Shown: in pieces, positions 27,199 to 36,338 of the stretch
How the letters are laid out: each line of letters begins with the position of its first letter
Numbering within the stretch: position 1 is the first letter of the stretch
Source of the DNA: an uncultured Pseudomonadota bacterium
GTDB lineage: Bacteria; Myxococcota_A; UBA796; SXON01
Length of the DNA stretch: 50,691 nucleotides
Assembly (NCBI GenBank): GCA_903959175.1
Contig: CAJBVW010000360.1
Location: 1-50,691, forward strand
Reading direction: 5' to 3'
Notes under the pieces: generated by a model
What the model saw: the letters and a program-made list of their open reading frames with translations, nothing else
Databases searched by the model: none
What the model was told of the DNA's origin: nothing
Program-made: the position numbers and the translations under genes

Positions 27199-29148
27199 AT
27201 GCGCCGCGCCGTCCTCTCCGCTCCGCTCCTCGCAGTGGGGCTCGGAGGCTGCTCCTTCGCCGAATCGGGTGAGGGATGGCGCGCGCAGCTCGAGCCGGGC
27301 GGTCCCTGCTACGAGGCCAACCTCCTCGATGGGCTCGACACGAGCTCCACAGAGGAGGCGCACGCCGTTTTCGCCTGCCTCAACGGCACCGGCGCGCTCG
27401 ACGGCTACGCGCCGCTCGACCGCGCGCTGGACGGTGCGACGCGCGGGGACGTCGCCGGGATCGAGCTCGCCCGCTGGTTGGCCGACCTCCCGACGGAGGA
27501 CGTGTCGCCCGGAGCCCTCCTCGACGGCGCACGCGACCTCCTGGCCGCCCCCTCCGGCCTCTACGACGTGCTCCACCTCGGCTTCGAGCTCGTGTACGCC
27601 ACGCCCTGGCCACGCCTCGGCGCGAGCGTCCCCTTGAACAGCCAGTCCTCGCTGGACGGCGGGCTGCTCCTCCCCGCGCTCCCGGTGGTCGGGCTCGTGG
27701 CCGGGAGCGTCCTCGACGAGGGCCTCGCCCCCCTCGCCCCCGTCGCCAGCGCGCTGCGTTCCGACACCACGCGCCGCCTGCTGTGGACGCTCGCGAGCAT
27801 CGGCGCCTCCTCGGACGCGACCCTCTCCCGCGTCGCGGAGGACTGGCCCGACCACGTCTCCGACACGCTCGCGCGCGTGGCGGACGGCGACAACGACCGA
27901 TGGAGCGGCGCGACCGGCCACTCCGTGCGCGACCTCGCGACCACGCTCTTCACCCGCGAGAGCGACGGCCGGCTCACGCTCGACCACCTCGCCGAGCCCC
28001 TCGCGCCGCTGCTCGCGGACACGCGCCTGCGCGACGCCCTGGAGCGCGTGCTGGCGGACGCGCTCGACGCCGGGCGCATCGACGCGCTGCCGGCGCAGGT
28101 GCTCTACCTCGCCAGCGTCGACACCCGCGGCGGCACGTTGAGCGCCGACGAGGACAGCGCCCTCGTCGCCCTGCTCCGCCTGCTGCACGACGCGAACACC
28201 GACGTCGACTGCACGATCGACCTCGGCTTCTTCGACGTCGACATCGCGCTCGGCAACCTCTCCGTCTCGCTCCTCCAGCTCCTTGCCCGGCAGGATCCCT
28301 CCACGGTGGACACCGGGGTCGGCCTCCTCGGCGACCTCCTCGGCGTCTCGCTCACGGACGACGTGCTCGGCGCCGTCGCGGACAGCGGCGTGTGCCCGGT
28401 CATCGACGACCAGCTCGTGTCCGACCTCCACGCCCTCGACCGCCTCGCCGACCCGCAGACGGACGAGCTCCTCTACGTGCTGCTGGACGTGCTCTCCACC
28501 GCGGACGACCGCGGGCAGCTCCCCGCCCTGGTCGACACCATCGGCGAGGCCCACGCCCTCGGGCTCGTCCCGCCGGTCGAGGAGCTCCTCCGCGACACCG
28601 CGGCCACCGCGCTCGTCGGCGACCTCGTGGATCTGTTGCCGACGCTCCTCGAGCCCCTCGACTACCACGACGCCGCCTACTTCCCCGCGGGCATCCAGCC
28701 GCTGGACCTCACGCTCGCCTGGGACACGCTCGCCGTGCTCCTGACCGCGGACGGCACCGGGGAGACACCCCTCACCGGCGTCGCGGGGCCCGTGCGCACG
28801 GCCCTGAACCAGTCCGGGACCTGGGCCGCCCTCGGCACCCTCGGCGGCCTCCTCGGCGAGCCCGACGCCCTCACGCGCGGCGCGTTGGGCCAGCTCGGCG
28901 CGCTCTGCGGGGCGGACCCCGCCCTCGACGCCCTCGACACCCTCGCGGACACCCTCGAGGACGACGCCATCGTGCGCCCCCTCCTCGTCGTCGTCGAGGC
29001 CGACGCCCTGCGCGACGCCCTCGCGCACACCGAGATCGCGCAGGAGGGGCCCGTACCCTTCACCGCGCGCCTGGTCCACGGCGGCACCCTCGCGGTGCTC
29101 CTGGACACCCTTGACCTGCTCACCACCCTGCTTTCCGAGGACGCATGA
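27199..29148 (+). CDS. Large helical lipoprotein, unknown function
   Basis: A 649-residue predicted lipoprotein with the lipobox GLGGC and acylated Cys at residue 18. The mature part is rich in Leu, Ala and Asp, and mostly predicted helical, with repeated patterns of the kind LLxxLxxxLxD. A few cysteines (CYEAN, FACLNG, VDCTID, GVCPVI, GALCGAD) may pair. Length and style resemble poorly described myxobacterial surface lipoproteins, but I cannot name a family. Its ATG is 2 bp after the barrel-like gene, and its stop overlaps the start of upp as ATGA. The gene is therefore wedged between an outer-membrane protein and a cytosolic salvage enzyme. Confidence 0.72.
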   Translation: MRRAVLSAPLLAVGLGGCSFAESGEGWRAQLEPGGPCYEANLLDGLDTSSTEEAHAVFACLNGTGALDGYAPLDRALDGATRGDVAGIELARWLADLPTEDVSPGALLDGARDLLAAPSGLYDVLHLGFELVYATPWPRLGASVPLNSQSSLDGGLLLPALPVVGLVAGSVLDEGLAPLAPVASALRSDTTRRLLWTLASIGASSDATLSRVAEDWPDHVSDTLARVADGDNDRWSGATGHSVRDLATTLFTRESDGRLTLDHLAEPLAPLLADTRLRDALERVLADALDAGRIDALPAQVLYLASVDTRGGTLSADEDSALVALLRLLHDANTDVDCTIDLGFFDVDIALGNLSVSLLQLLARQDPSTVDTGVGLLGDLLGVSLTDDVLGAVADSGVCPVIDDQLVSDLHALDRLADPQTDELLYVLLDVLSTADDRGQLPALVDTIGEAHALGLVPPVEELLRDTAATALVGDLVDLLPTLLEPLDYHDAAYFPAGIQPLDLTLAWDTLAVLLTADGTGETPLTGVAGPVRTALNQSGTWAALGTLGGLLGEPDALTRGALGQLGALCGADPALDALDTLADTLEDDAIVRPLLVVVEADALRDALAHTEIAQEGPVPFTARLVHGGTLAVLLDTLDLLTTLLSEDA

Positions 29149-29960
29149 GGGACATCGCCCACAACACCCGGGTGACCGCGAGCGCCGGCACGCCGCACGC
29201 CTACGGCCCCAACCTCCACCTGCACGGCACGCCCCTCGCGCTGTCGATGCTCGCGCGCCTCGGCCACCCCGACACGCACCAGCCCGAGGTCGGCCGCCTC
29301 GCCGGGCGCCTCTTCGAGTTCCTCTTCACGGAGGTCGCGAACACCGTGCTCCCCGTCGAGACCGCGCGCATCCCCACGCGCATGACGGCGAAGCACCCCG
29401 ACGAAGCCTACGAGGGCATCGTGGTGGACCGCACCCAGCGCGTCGTCGTCGTCGACGTGGCGCGGGCCGGCATCCTCTCCGCCCAGCTCTTCTACGACCG
29501 CTTCAACGAGGCCCTCGAGCCCGCCGGGGTGCGTCAGGACCACATGTTCGTGAGCCGCGTCACGGGCAAGGACGGCGAGGTCACCGGCGCCTCCATCACC
29601 GCCGCGAAGATCGGCGGGCCCGTCGAGGGCGCGATCCTCGTCATCCCGGACCCCATGGGGGCCACCGGCGGCTCGCTCTGCCATGTGCTCGACCACTACA
29701 AGGCGATCGGCGCCGGCACGCCCGCGCGCATCGTGTTCGTGCACCTCGTCGTCACGCCGGAGTACGTCCGGCGCGTCCATGGCGCCTTCCCCGACGTGGT
29801 CATCCACGCCATCCGCCTCGACCGCGGCTTCTCCAGCCCCGCTGCCCTCGAGCAGCCCCCGGGCACGCTGGCCGGCGAAGAGCGCGGCCTCGACGAACAT
29901 CAGTACATCGTCCCCGGCGCCGGCGGCCTGGGCGAGGTCCTCAACAACTCATGGGTGTGA
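29145..29960 (+). CDS. upp: Uracil phosphoribosyltransferase
   Basis: A 271-residue phosphoribosyltransferase of the UPRT type. The PRPP-binding loop is VIPDPMGATGGS near residue 168. The C-terminus ends DEHQYIVPGAGGLGEVL, matching the uracil-binding YIVPGLGDAGD segment of UPRT. It would convert uracil and PRPP to UMP in the cytoplasm. It is about 60 residues longer than the usual 208, mostly from an N-terminal extension and a loop before the C-terminal motif, so substrate choice could differ. The start overlaps the stop of the lipoprotein gene (ATGA), and hpt follows one base after its stop. Confidence 0.85.
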   Translation: MRDIAHNTRVTASAGTPHAYGPNLHLHGTPLALSMLARLGHPDTHQPEVGRLAGRLFEFLFTEVANTVLPVETARIPTRMTAKHPDEAYEGIVVDRTQRVVVVDVARAGILSAQLFYDRFNEALEPAGVRQDHMFVSRVTGKDGEVTGASITAAKIGGPVEGAILVIPDPMGATGGSLCHVLDHYKAIGAGTPARIVFVHLVVTPEYVRRVHGAFPDVVIHAIRLDRGFSSPAALEQPPGTLAGEERGLDEHQYIVPGAGGLGEVLNNSWV

Positions 29961-29961
29961 C

Positions 29962-30483
29962 ATGACCGGTTCGATTCGTACGCTGATCTCCCAGGAGCAG
30001 ATCCAGGCCCGCGTGGCCGAGCTGGGCGCGCAGATCCGCGCCGAGTTCGGCGAAGAGCCGGTCACGCTCGTCGCGGTGCTCAAGGGCTCCTTCCTCTTCG
30101 TCGCCGACCTCGTCCGGGCGATCCCCGGCGAAGTCCGCGTCGAGTTCCTCGGCGTCGCCAGCTACCACGGCGGCACCTCCTCCACGGGCGTCGTCCAGCT
30201 CACGCTCGACCTGCGCCACGGGATCGAGGACCAGAACGTGATCCTCGTCGAGGACATCGTCGATACCGGGTTGACCATCGACTACCTCGTACGCATGCTC
30301 AAGGTCCGCGGCCCGCGGGCGCTCCGCGTCGCAACGCTCCTCGACAAGCCCGACAACCGAGAGGTTGAGGTCGAGCTGGACTACGTCGGCTTCACCATCC
30401 CGGACGAGTTCGTGGTCGGCTACGGCCTCGACCTCGGCGAGCTCTACCGGAACCTCCCCTACGTCGCGGTGTACGCGCCCTGA
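29962..30483 (+). CDS. hpt: Hypoxanthine phosphoribosyltransferase
   Basis: A 173-residue type I phosphoribosyltransferase of normal length. The N-terminal VAVLKGSFLFVADL near residue 38, the flexible-loop SYHGGTSSTG near 72 and the PRPP loop VILVEDIVDTGLT near 95 are all standard for HPRT. DYVGFTIPDEFVVGYGLD near 140 is the purine-binding end. It salvages hypoxanthine and probably guanine to IMP and GMP. It starts one base after upp, so pyrimidine and purine salvage are expressed together; ridA follows 34 bp later. Confidence 0.95.
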   Translation: MTGSIRTLISQEQIQARVAELGAQIRAEFGEEPVTLVAVLKGSFLFVADLVRAIPGEVRVEFLGVASYHGGTSSTGVVQLTLDLRHGIEDQNVILVEDIVDTGLTIDYLVRMLKVRGPRALRVATLLDKPDNREVEVELDYVGFTIPDEFVVGYGLDLGELYRNLPYVAVYAP

Positions 30484-30517
30484 TCCGCCCCCGGTTCGGA
30501 AAACAGCTGGAGACCGC

Positions 30518-30895
30518 ATGACCCTCGTCGCCACGCCCAACGCCCCCGCCGCCATCGGCCCCTACTCCCAGGCGGTCGTGCACGGCGGGATCGTCTACTG
30601 CTCCGGCCAGATCCCGCTCGACCCCGAGACCGGCGCGATGATCGACGGCGACGTCGGTCAGCAGACACGGCAGGTGCTCAAGAACCTCGACGCCGTGCTG
30701 CACGCCGCGGGCACGGGGCGCAGCCGCGTGATCCGCACCACGGTGTACCTGCGGGACATGGCGGACTTCACCGCCATGAACCTCATCTACGCCGAGTTCT
30801 TCGGGGACGCGCGGCCCGCCCGGGCCACCGTCGCCGTCGCCGGGCTGCCCCGGGACGCGCGGGTCGAGATCGACTGCATCGCCTCGCTCTCCTGA
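30518..30895 (+). CDS. ridA: RidA-family enamine/imine deaminase
   Basis: A 125-residue Rid protein. It has the N-terminal APAAIGPYSQAV, the central YCSGQIPLDPETG, and the C-terminal block ARATVAVAGLPRDARVEID. The Arg before ATVAVAGLP and the Glu in VEID are the residues that bind and activate the imine acid. RidA hydrolyses reactive 2-aminoacrylate and related enamines made by PLP enzymes, protecting them from inactivation. A GGAG ribosome-binding site lies 8 bp before the ATG. It closes the lipoprotein-upp-hpt unit; no direct nucleotide-salvage role is known. Confidence 0.93.
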   Translation: MTLVATPNAPAAIGPYSQAVVHGGIVYCSGQIPLDPETGAMIDGDVGQQTRQVLKNLDAVLHAAGTGRSRVIRTTVYLRDMADFTAMNLIYAEFFGDARPARATVAVAGLPRDARVEIDCIASLS

Positions 30896-30960
30896 AGCTC
30901 CGCCGGATTCCGGTCCCCTCGAACATTGTCCGCGCCGCGGCGCCGGACTAATGGCCCCGG

Positions 30961-32235
30961 ATGTTCGGTGACACCCCCCTCGTCATGGTCGAGAGCGACG
31001 CCGCACTGCGCGACGCTGTCGACCGCCTGCGGAAGGCGACCGTACTCGGCATCGACACCGAGTCCGACAGCTTCCACCACTACCAGGAGAAGGTCTGCCT
31101 CGTGCAGATCTCCGATGACGAAGCCGACTTCGTCATCGATCCCTTGTCGATCGACGACATGTCCCCCCTCGGGGACCTCATGGCCGACCCCAACACCGTG
31201 AAGATCTTCCACGGCGCCGACTACGACGTCGTGAGCCTGAAGCGGGACTACGGGTACCGCTTCTCGAACCTCTTCGACACGATGATCGCCAGCCAGTTCC
31301 TCGGCTTGCCGCGGATCGGCCTCGCCGACCTCATCGGGCAGTACTTCGGCCACGTCATCGACAAGCGCTACCAGCGCCACGACTGGGCCGCGCGCCCGCT
31401 CGAGTTCGAGCACCTCGAATACGCCCGCGGCGACACCCACTGGCTGCCCGCCCTGCGCGAGATCCTCTCGAGCAAGCTCCAGCGCGCGGGGCGCCTGCGC
31501 CCGGTGCTGGAGGAGTGCAAGATGATGGAGGGCCGTGAGTGGCAGGGCCGCGTGCACGACCCCGCCGACTTCCTCCGCGTCAAGGGCTCTCGTCAGCTAG
31601 ACGAGCCCGGCCAGCGCGTGCTCCGTGCGCTCTACGCCTACCGGGACCAGGAGGCCGCGTCGATGGACCGGCCCGCCTTCAAGGTCATCCCCGACCCCGT
31701 CCTGCTCGACATCGCGCGCACCCGCCCGACCACGATGGACGGCGTCGCCGCCATGATGCGCCGCGGCTCCGGCCTCGTGCGCCGCCACGGCTCGCGCCTC
31801 GCCGACACCGTCATCGCGGGCCTCGCCGACGAGACGCCCATCGCCGGCCCCGCCGCGCGCGAGCACGTCCCGAGCGGCGGCCCGACGATGCTGCGCGGGC
31901 GGGACGCCGAGCGCCTGCTGAACCGCCTCAAGGAGTGGCGCAACGACATCGTGGGCCGCGGCAGCAACGTCGCGCCGATCACGATCGCCGCGAACGGCCT
32001 CCTCAAGGAGATCACGCGTCGCGCGCCCCGGACCCTCGAGGAGCTGGCCGCGGTCCCCGAGATCCGCGACTGGCAGCTCGAGACGCACGGCGCCGCGCTG
32101 GTCAAGCTCGTGAACGAGGTGCTCGACTCCTCCGCCACGGCCGCGCCCGCCGGGGACGGCCCCGCCAAGAAGAAGCGCCGCCGTCGCGGCCGCCGCCCCT
32201 CCGAGTCCGCGGGCGCCGGCGAAGCCTCCGAGTAA
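30961..32235 (+). CDS. rnd: Ribonuclease D
   Basis: A 424-residue 3'-5' exoribonuclease of the DEDDy type. The three exonuclease motifs are GIDTES near residue 30, HGADYDV near 85, and YARGDTHWL near 155. The first HRDC domain lies at about 210-285 and a second at about 315-390. The C-terminus ends in a strongly basic tail KKKRRRRGRRP that probably binds RNA and is longer than in E. coli RNase D (375 residues). It trims the 3' ends of tRNA precursors and other stable RNAs. Transcribed 65 bp after ridA, perhaps from its own promoter. Confidence 0.93.
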   Translation: MFGDTPLVMVESDAALRDAVDRLRKATVLGIDTESDSFHHYQEKVCLVQISDDEADFVIDPLSIDDMSPLGDLMADPNTVKIFHGADYDVVSLKRDYGYRFSNLFDTMIASQFLGLPRIGLADLIGQYFGHVIDKRYQRHDWAARPLEFEHLEYARGDTHWLPALREILSSKLQRAGRLRPVLEECKMMEGREWQGRVHDPADFLRVKGSRQLDEPGQRVLRALYAYRDQEAASMDRPAFKVIPDPVLLDIARTRPTTMDGVAAMMRRGSGLVRRHGSRLADTVIAGLADETPIAGPAAREHVPSGGPTMLRGRDAERLLNRLKEWRNDIVGRGSNVAPITIAANGLLKEITRRAPRTLEELAAVPEIRDWQLETHGAALVKLVNEVLDSSATAAPAGDGPAKKKRRRRGRRPSESAGAGEASE

Positions 32236-32244
32236 CCCCGGGGC

Positions 32245-32667
32245 CTAGCCCTTCTCGCCGCGCCGGATCGCGGCGAGGACGACCTCCGGGTCGAAGCCCT
32301 CGGGCAGGAACGCGCGCACGGTCGAGTGACGCTCGTCGCCCTGGGTGTTGGCGCACACGACGAACGCGTCGGCGCCGAACTCGTGGAGCACCTGCCGGCA
32401 CGACCCGCACGGGGACGCCGGCGGGAGCGTGTCGGTCACGATCGCGATGCCGACGATCTCGCGCTCGCCCTCGGACACGGCCTTGAACACCGCGGTGCGC
32501 TCGGCGCAACAGGTGTGCGAGTAGCTGGCGTTCTCGACGTTGCAGCCGGTGAAGACGCGACCGCTCGCGGTGACGAGCGCCGCGCCGACCTTGAAGCGGG
32601 AGTAGGGCGCGTAGGCGTGCTCGCGGGCGGCGAGCGCGAGGGCGACGAGCTCGGTGCGGGTCACCAT
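32245..32667 (-). CDS. cdd: Cytidine deaminase
   Basis: A 140-residue homotetrameric-type cytidine deaminase. The substrate-binding CNVENASYSHT and the zinc site TCCAERTAV (Cys and catalytic Glu) near residue 54 and PCGSCRQVL near 88 are intact. It converts cytidine and deoxycytidine to uridine and deoxyuridine. It starts with MVTRTEL at 32667; its ATG overlaps the end of punA by 7 bp (32661-32667), so the pair is translationally coupled. It is convergent with rnd, 9 bp apart. Confidence 0.95.
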   Translation of the reverse strand: MVTRTELVALALAAREHAYAPYSRFKVGAALVTASGRVFTGCNVENASYSHTCCAERTAVFKAVSEGEREIVGIAIVTDTLPPASPCGSCRQVLHEFGADAFVVCANTQGDERHSTVRAFLPEGFDPEVVLAAIRRGEKG

Positions 32668-33461
32668 GCGGCCACCACGTCGCGCACGAGGGTGGTGAAG
32701 CGGCTGGCGGCGGCGTTGACCGCGGCGGTCACGTCGGCGTGCGCGAGGACCTCGGTCGTGAGGCCGGCGGCGGCGTTGGCGACCACCGAGATGGCGAGCA
32801 CCTCCATCCCGGCGTGCGCGGCCGCGATCGACTCGGGGATGAGGCTCATCCCGACCACGTCGGCGCCCAGGATGCGGAGCATGCGGACCTCGGCGGGGGT
32901 CTCGTAGGAGGGGCCGGGCATGGCGGCGTAGACGCCTTCGCGCAGGGGCCGCGCGGAGAGCGACTGCGCCAGGGCCCGGAGGCGCGGCGTGTAGACGTGC
33001 GACAGGTCGGGGAAGCGCGGGCCGAGGCCGTCGAGGTTGGGGCCGCGGAGCGGGTTGGCGCCCAGGAAGTTGATGTGGTCGGAGACGAGGAGGAGCTCGC
33101 CGGTGCCGAGCGTGGGGTCGACCCCGCCGACCGCGCTGGAGAGCACCACGCCCTTGACGCCCCACCGGGCGAGGGCGCGGATGCCGAGGGCCGCCGTCGC
33201 GGCGTCGTGCCCCTCGTAGACGTGGAGGCGGCCGGAGAAGCAGGCCACGCGGCGCCCGCCGATGCCGCCCACGACGAGCTCTCCGGCGTGGCCGGGAACG
33301 TTGGAGCTGGGCAGGCCGAGCGCGGGGTACGAAGCGCGCTCTTGCGCCTCCAGCGCGGCGGAGAAGGCGCCGAGGCCGCTGCCGAGCACCACCCCCACGT
33401 CGGGCGGTGCACCGAACCGCTCCCTCAACCCGCGCGCCACTGTGTCGATCCGATCGAGCAT
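32661..33461 (-). CDS. punA: Purine nucleoside phosphorylase, trimeric type
   Basis: A 266-residue PNP of the low-molecular-mass trimeric class. Motifs are VVLGSGLG near 24 (phosphate site), GRLHVYEGH near 77, LSSAVGGVDP near 105, DHINFLGANPLRGPN near 127, and MPGPSYETPAEVRML near 183. The purine-binding Glu is in PSYETPAE and the Asn in VVANAAAG. It cleaves inosine and guanosine by phosphorolysis, feeding free base to Hpt encoded nearby. The family segment GMSTVPE is GMSLIPE here, a minor change. It is the first gene of a punA-cdd operon, divergent from the CoaB-like gene. Confidence 0.93.
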   Translation of the reverse strand: MLDRIDTVARGLRERFGAPPDVGVVLGSGLGAFSAALEAQERASYPALGLPSSNVPGHAGELVVGGIGGRRVACFSGRLHVYEGHDAATAALGIRALARWGVKGVVLSSAVGGVDPTLGTGELLLVSDHINFLGANPLRGPNLDGLGPRFPDLSHVYTPRLRALAQSLSARPLREGVYAAMPGPSYETPAEVRMLRILGADVVGMSLIPESIAAAHAGMEVLAISVVANAAAGLTTEVLAHADVTAAVNAAASRFTTLVRDVVAAW

Positions 33462-33530
33462 CCGTATGTTTCCTTTCCGGCCATTCTAATCCAATCGGCG
33501 ATCGAGCGGGATCCCCGATAGGAGACCGAC

Positions 33531-34163
33531 GTGACTCCCCTCCTCCTGACCGCCGGCGCGACCCGGAACCCGATCGACGCCATCCGGTACCTCTCCGCGC
33601 ACGCCACGGGGCGCACCGGCGTCGACCTCGCGGCGCGCCTCGCCCCGACCCACACCGTGCACCTCCTCGGGAGCGCCGAGGCCTGCCTGCGCGCCCCCGC
33701 TGCCCTCCAGGCGATGCCCGGCTTCGCCCTTGAGGAGTTCATGGGCACGCGGGACCTGATGGCGCGCATGGAGCGCTGGATCACGGCCCACCCGCGCGGC
33801 GTGGTCATCCACTCCGCGGCCGTGGGCGACTACGAGGCGGACGCCGTCGCGAGCAAGATCCCCAGCGGCGCGAAGGAGCTCGTCCTGCGGTTCCACCCGG
33901 CGCCCAAGATCGTCGACCAGGTGCGCACCTGGGCGCCCGACGCCTTCCTGGTCAGCTTCAAGGCCGGCGCGCCCGAGCTCACGGCGGACGCGCTGGAGGC
34001 CATCGCGCGGGCCCAGCTCGCGCGCACCGGCAGCGACATCGTGTTCGCCAACGTGCTCGGCGCCATCGAGACGACCGTGCTGCTGGTGACGCGCGGCGGG
34101 ACCACGGCCTACCCCAAGCGAACCGACGCGCTCACGGCGTTGTGCGCGCGCCTGCCCGGCTGA
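33531..34163 (+). CDS. Standalone CoaB-like (phosphopantothenoylcysteine synthetase) domain protein
   Basis: A 210-residue protein resembling only the second half of Dfp/CoaBC. It has TAGATRNPIDAIRYLSAHATG at the N-terminus (CoaB has GGTREPIDPVRYISN), HSAAVGDYEA near residue 87, KIPSGAKELVLRFHPAPKIV near 105 and SDIVFANVLG near 165. CoaB joins 4'-phosphopantothenate to cysteine in coenzyme A synthesis. The flavin CoaC domain is absent, and the basic residues near the end of the CoaB site (RKNLDLICAND in E. coli) read ARTGSDIVFANV, so activity may differ. The GTG start has a GGAG ribosome-binding site 8 bp upstream. A separate coaBC elsewhere is possible. Confidence 0.78.
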   Translation: MTPLLLTAGATRNPIDAIRYLSAHATGRTGVDLAARLAPTHTVHLLGSAEACLRAPAALQAMPGFALEEFMGTRDLMARMERWITAHPRGVVIHSAAVGDYEADAVASKIPSGAKELVLRFHPAPKIVDQVRTWAPDAFLVSFKAGAPELTADALEAIARAQLARTGSDIVFANVLGAIETTVLLVTRGGTTAYPKRTDALTALCARLPG

Positions 34164-34181
34164 ACCGCGGATCCGCCAGGA

Positions 34182-34790
34182 TCAGACGGCCTTGATGTAG
34201 CCCTTCTCTTCGAGGAACTTGATGAGGGCGAGGGCGCTCTCGTCCACCGTCTGGGAGCCGGTCTCGAGGACGAGCTCGGGAGTGAGGGGCTCCTCGTAGG
34301 GGGCGGAGATGCCCGTGAACTCGGGGATCTGGCCGGCGCGCGCCTTCTTGTAGAGGCCCTTGGGGTCGCGGGCTTCACACGTCTCGACGGAGGCGGAGAC
34401 GTAGCACTCGATGAACGTGTCGGCGGGCATGAGCGCGCGGACGGCGTCACGGTCGGCGCGGTAGGGCGAGATGAAGGCGGTGAGGGTCACGACGCAGGCG
34501 TCCGCGAAGAGCTTCGCGACTTCGCCGATGCGGCGGATGTTCTCGGTGCGGTCCGCGGGGGAGAACCCGAGGTCCTTGTTGAGGCCGAAGCGGATGTTGT
34601 CGCCGTCGAGCACGTAGACGATGGCGCCCCGCTCGAGGAGGAGCTGCTCGGCGCGGCGGGCGAGGGTGCTCTTGCCCGAGGCCGAGAGGCCCGTGAGCCA
34701 CACCACGGCGCCCTTCTGACCGACGACCTGCTGCCGCTCGGCGGGGTCAACAATCGCGCCGTGCCAGGTGATGTTCGTGCTCTTCTGCAT
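34182..34790 (-). CDS. cysC: Adenylyl-sulfate kinase
   Basis: A 202-residue APS kinase of normal size. The P-loop is GLSASGKST near residue 34; [27 protein letters not shown] and [13 protein letters not shown] (with the loop Ser) follow. The C-terminal [13 protein letters not shown] and [11 protein letters not shown] are also family-specific. It phosphorylates adenylyl sulfate to PAPS, the donor for sulfotransferases such as the one at 6790-7893. No cysD/cysN (ATP sulfurylase) gene lies beside it. It is convergent with the CoaB-like gene and has its own 54-bp upstream spacer. Confidence 0.95.
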   Translation of the reverse strand: MQKSTNITWHGAIVDPAERQQVVGQKGAVVWLTGLSASGKSTLARRAEQLLLERGAIVYVLDGDNIRFGLNKDLGFSPADRTENIRRIGEVAKLFADACVVTLTAFISPYRADRDAVRALMPADTFIECYVSASVETCEARDPKGLYKKARAGQIPEFTGISAPYEEPLTPELVLETGSQTVDESALALIKFLEEKGYIKAV

Positions 34791-34844
34791 GGGAGGCTCC
34801 TCAAAGGGGGGCCGAAGGTAGCGTTGCGGCCGCCTCCCAGCAAG

Positions 34845-36338
34845 TCAGGAGACCTGCACATGCTTGCCGATGGTGAGCCCGAGCGCCATCACGGTCACCT
34901 GGGGGTTCACGCCGAGGGACGTGGGGAACACGCTCGCGTCGGCCACGTGGAGGTTGCGCCACCCCCACACGCGGCCGTCGGGATCGACCACGGAGCGCGC
35001 GGGATCGTCCCCCATGCGGCAGGTGCCCATCGGGTGGCTCGCGTACAGGCCGATGGCGTGGGCGGGGATGTCGTCCGTCAGCAGCTCGTCGATCTCGCCC
35101 ACGGTGCGGATGCGGCCGACGCCGTGGACGCCCGGCACGACCTCGGTCGCCCCCGCCGCGAAGAACACCCGCGCCGTCGCCCGGAGCCCCGCGAGGATCC
35201 GCGTGCGGTCGAGGTCTCCGAGGTCGTAGACGAGCGAGCTCTCCGTCACCTCGCCGCGCGAGTCCTCGTCGTGCACGACCACGCCCGCGGAGGCGTAGTG
35301 CCGCAGATCCCGCATGAACGCCAACATGTCGTCCCCCACGAGCGGGAAGGACAGGAAGTACTGGTCCGGCGGCATCGAGAAGGTCTGGAGGAGGTAGCCC
35401 GAGGACCAACAGTCCACGTAGTAGCCCTGGGTCACGCCCTCCCAGGCCACGATCTCCTGGTCGAAGCGCGCCGCGACGCCCGCGGTGGGGTGGATGTGGA
35501 GATTCTGGCCGACGGGCCCGTCGGAGAGGCCGTTGGCGAGCAGGAATCGGGGCGAACCGATCGGACCCGCGCTCACGACGAAGGCCCTGGCGCGCACGCG
35601 GAACGCGCCGTCCTCCACGTAGTCGCCCGGGCGGACGGTGCGGCCGGTGACGGCGACCACGCGGTCCCCCTCGGTCTCGACGCCCACCACCTTGCAGTCG
35701 GCGTAGACCCCCACGTTTCCCGACGCGACGGCCTCGGCGAGGAAGGTGCGGTCGACCGAGAGCTTGCCTCCCGTGGAGCAGCCCTGTTGGCAGGTGCCGC
35801 AGCCCTGGCAGCCCGGGGCCGAGCGCGCCATCCACGCCCCGGCGAGCCCGAGGGCCTCGGCGCCCGCGCGGAAGATGTGGTTGTTGTTCCGCTGGACCTC
35901 CGGCGGGTTGACCGTGACGCCGATGGTCCGCCAGATGCGGTCGAAGCAGGCGCCCATCCACGCGTCCGTCAGGTGGTGGCAGCCGAAGCGGGTGCGCCAG
36001 TCCTCCAGCACGGCCTCGGGCGTGCGGAAGCAGATCGCGCTGTTGACGAGCGTGCTGCCGCCGACGCCGCGGCCGCCGGGCATGGGGATGATGCAGTTCC
36101 CGCGCGTGGCCCGGGTGCCGCGCCCCGCGTAGAGGTGCTTGAACGCCCAGGGTGCGCGCCCCTGGAACTGCTCGGGGAGCCAGCGCCGGCCCTCCTCCAC
36201 GACGACGACGGACAGCCCGCGCTCCGCCAGGGCCGCGGCCGTGGCGCTCCCGCCCGCGCCGGAGCCGATCACGCACACGTCGGCCTCGAGGTCGAGGTGG
36301 GCGGGGTAGCCCTCGAAGCCGTGGTGGCCGGCCCTCAC
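34845..36338 (-). CDS. GMC-family FAD oxidoreductase
   Basis: A 497-residue flavoprotein. The FAD-binding GSGAGGSATAAALAERG is near residue 20, the GMC signature GRGVGGSTLVNSAICF near 75, and a Cys-rich segment CQGCGTCQQGCSTGGKLS near 165 seen in related membrane-bound dehydrogenases. The active-site region near the end holds SHPMGTCRMG and VNPQVTVMALG. It oxidises an alcohol or sugar alcohol; the substrate is unknown. GTG 36338 is chosen because it overlaps the small-subunit stop as GTGA and opens directly on the FAD domain. It has no signal peptide and probably travels with its Tat-tagged partner. The usual third subunit, a cytochrome c, is not next to it. Confidence 0.88.
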   Translation of the reverse strand: MRAGHHGFEGYPAHLDLEADVCVIGSGAGGSATAAALAERGLSVVVVEEGRRWLPEQFQGRAPWAFKHLYAGRGTRATRGNCIIPMPGGRGVGGSTLVNSAICFRTPEAVLEDWRTRFGCHHLTDAWMGACFDRIWRTIGVTVNPPEVQRNNNHIFRAGAEALGLAGAWMARSAPGCQGCGTCQQGCSTGGKLSVDRTFLAEAVASGNVGVYADCKVVGVETEGDRVVAVTGRTVRPGDYVEDGAFRVRARAFVVSAGPIGSPRFLLANGLSDGPVGQNLHIHPTAGVAARFDQEIVAWEGVTQGYYVDCWSSGYLLQTFSMPPDQYFLSFPLVGDDMLAFMRDLRHYASAGVVVHDEDSRGEVTESSLVYDLGDLDRTRILAGLRATARVFFAAGATEVVPGVHGVGRIRTVGEIDELLTDDIPAHAIGLYASHPMGTCRMGDDPARSVVDPDGRVWGWRNLHVADASVFPTSLGVNPQVTVMALGLTIGKHVQVS

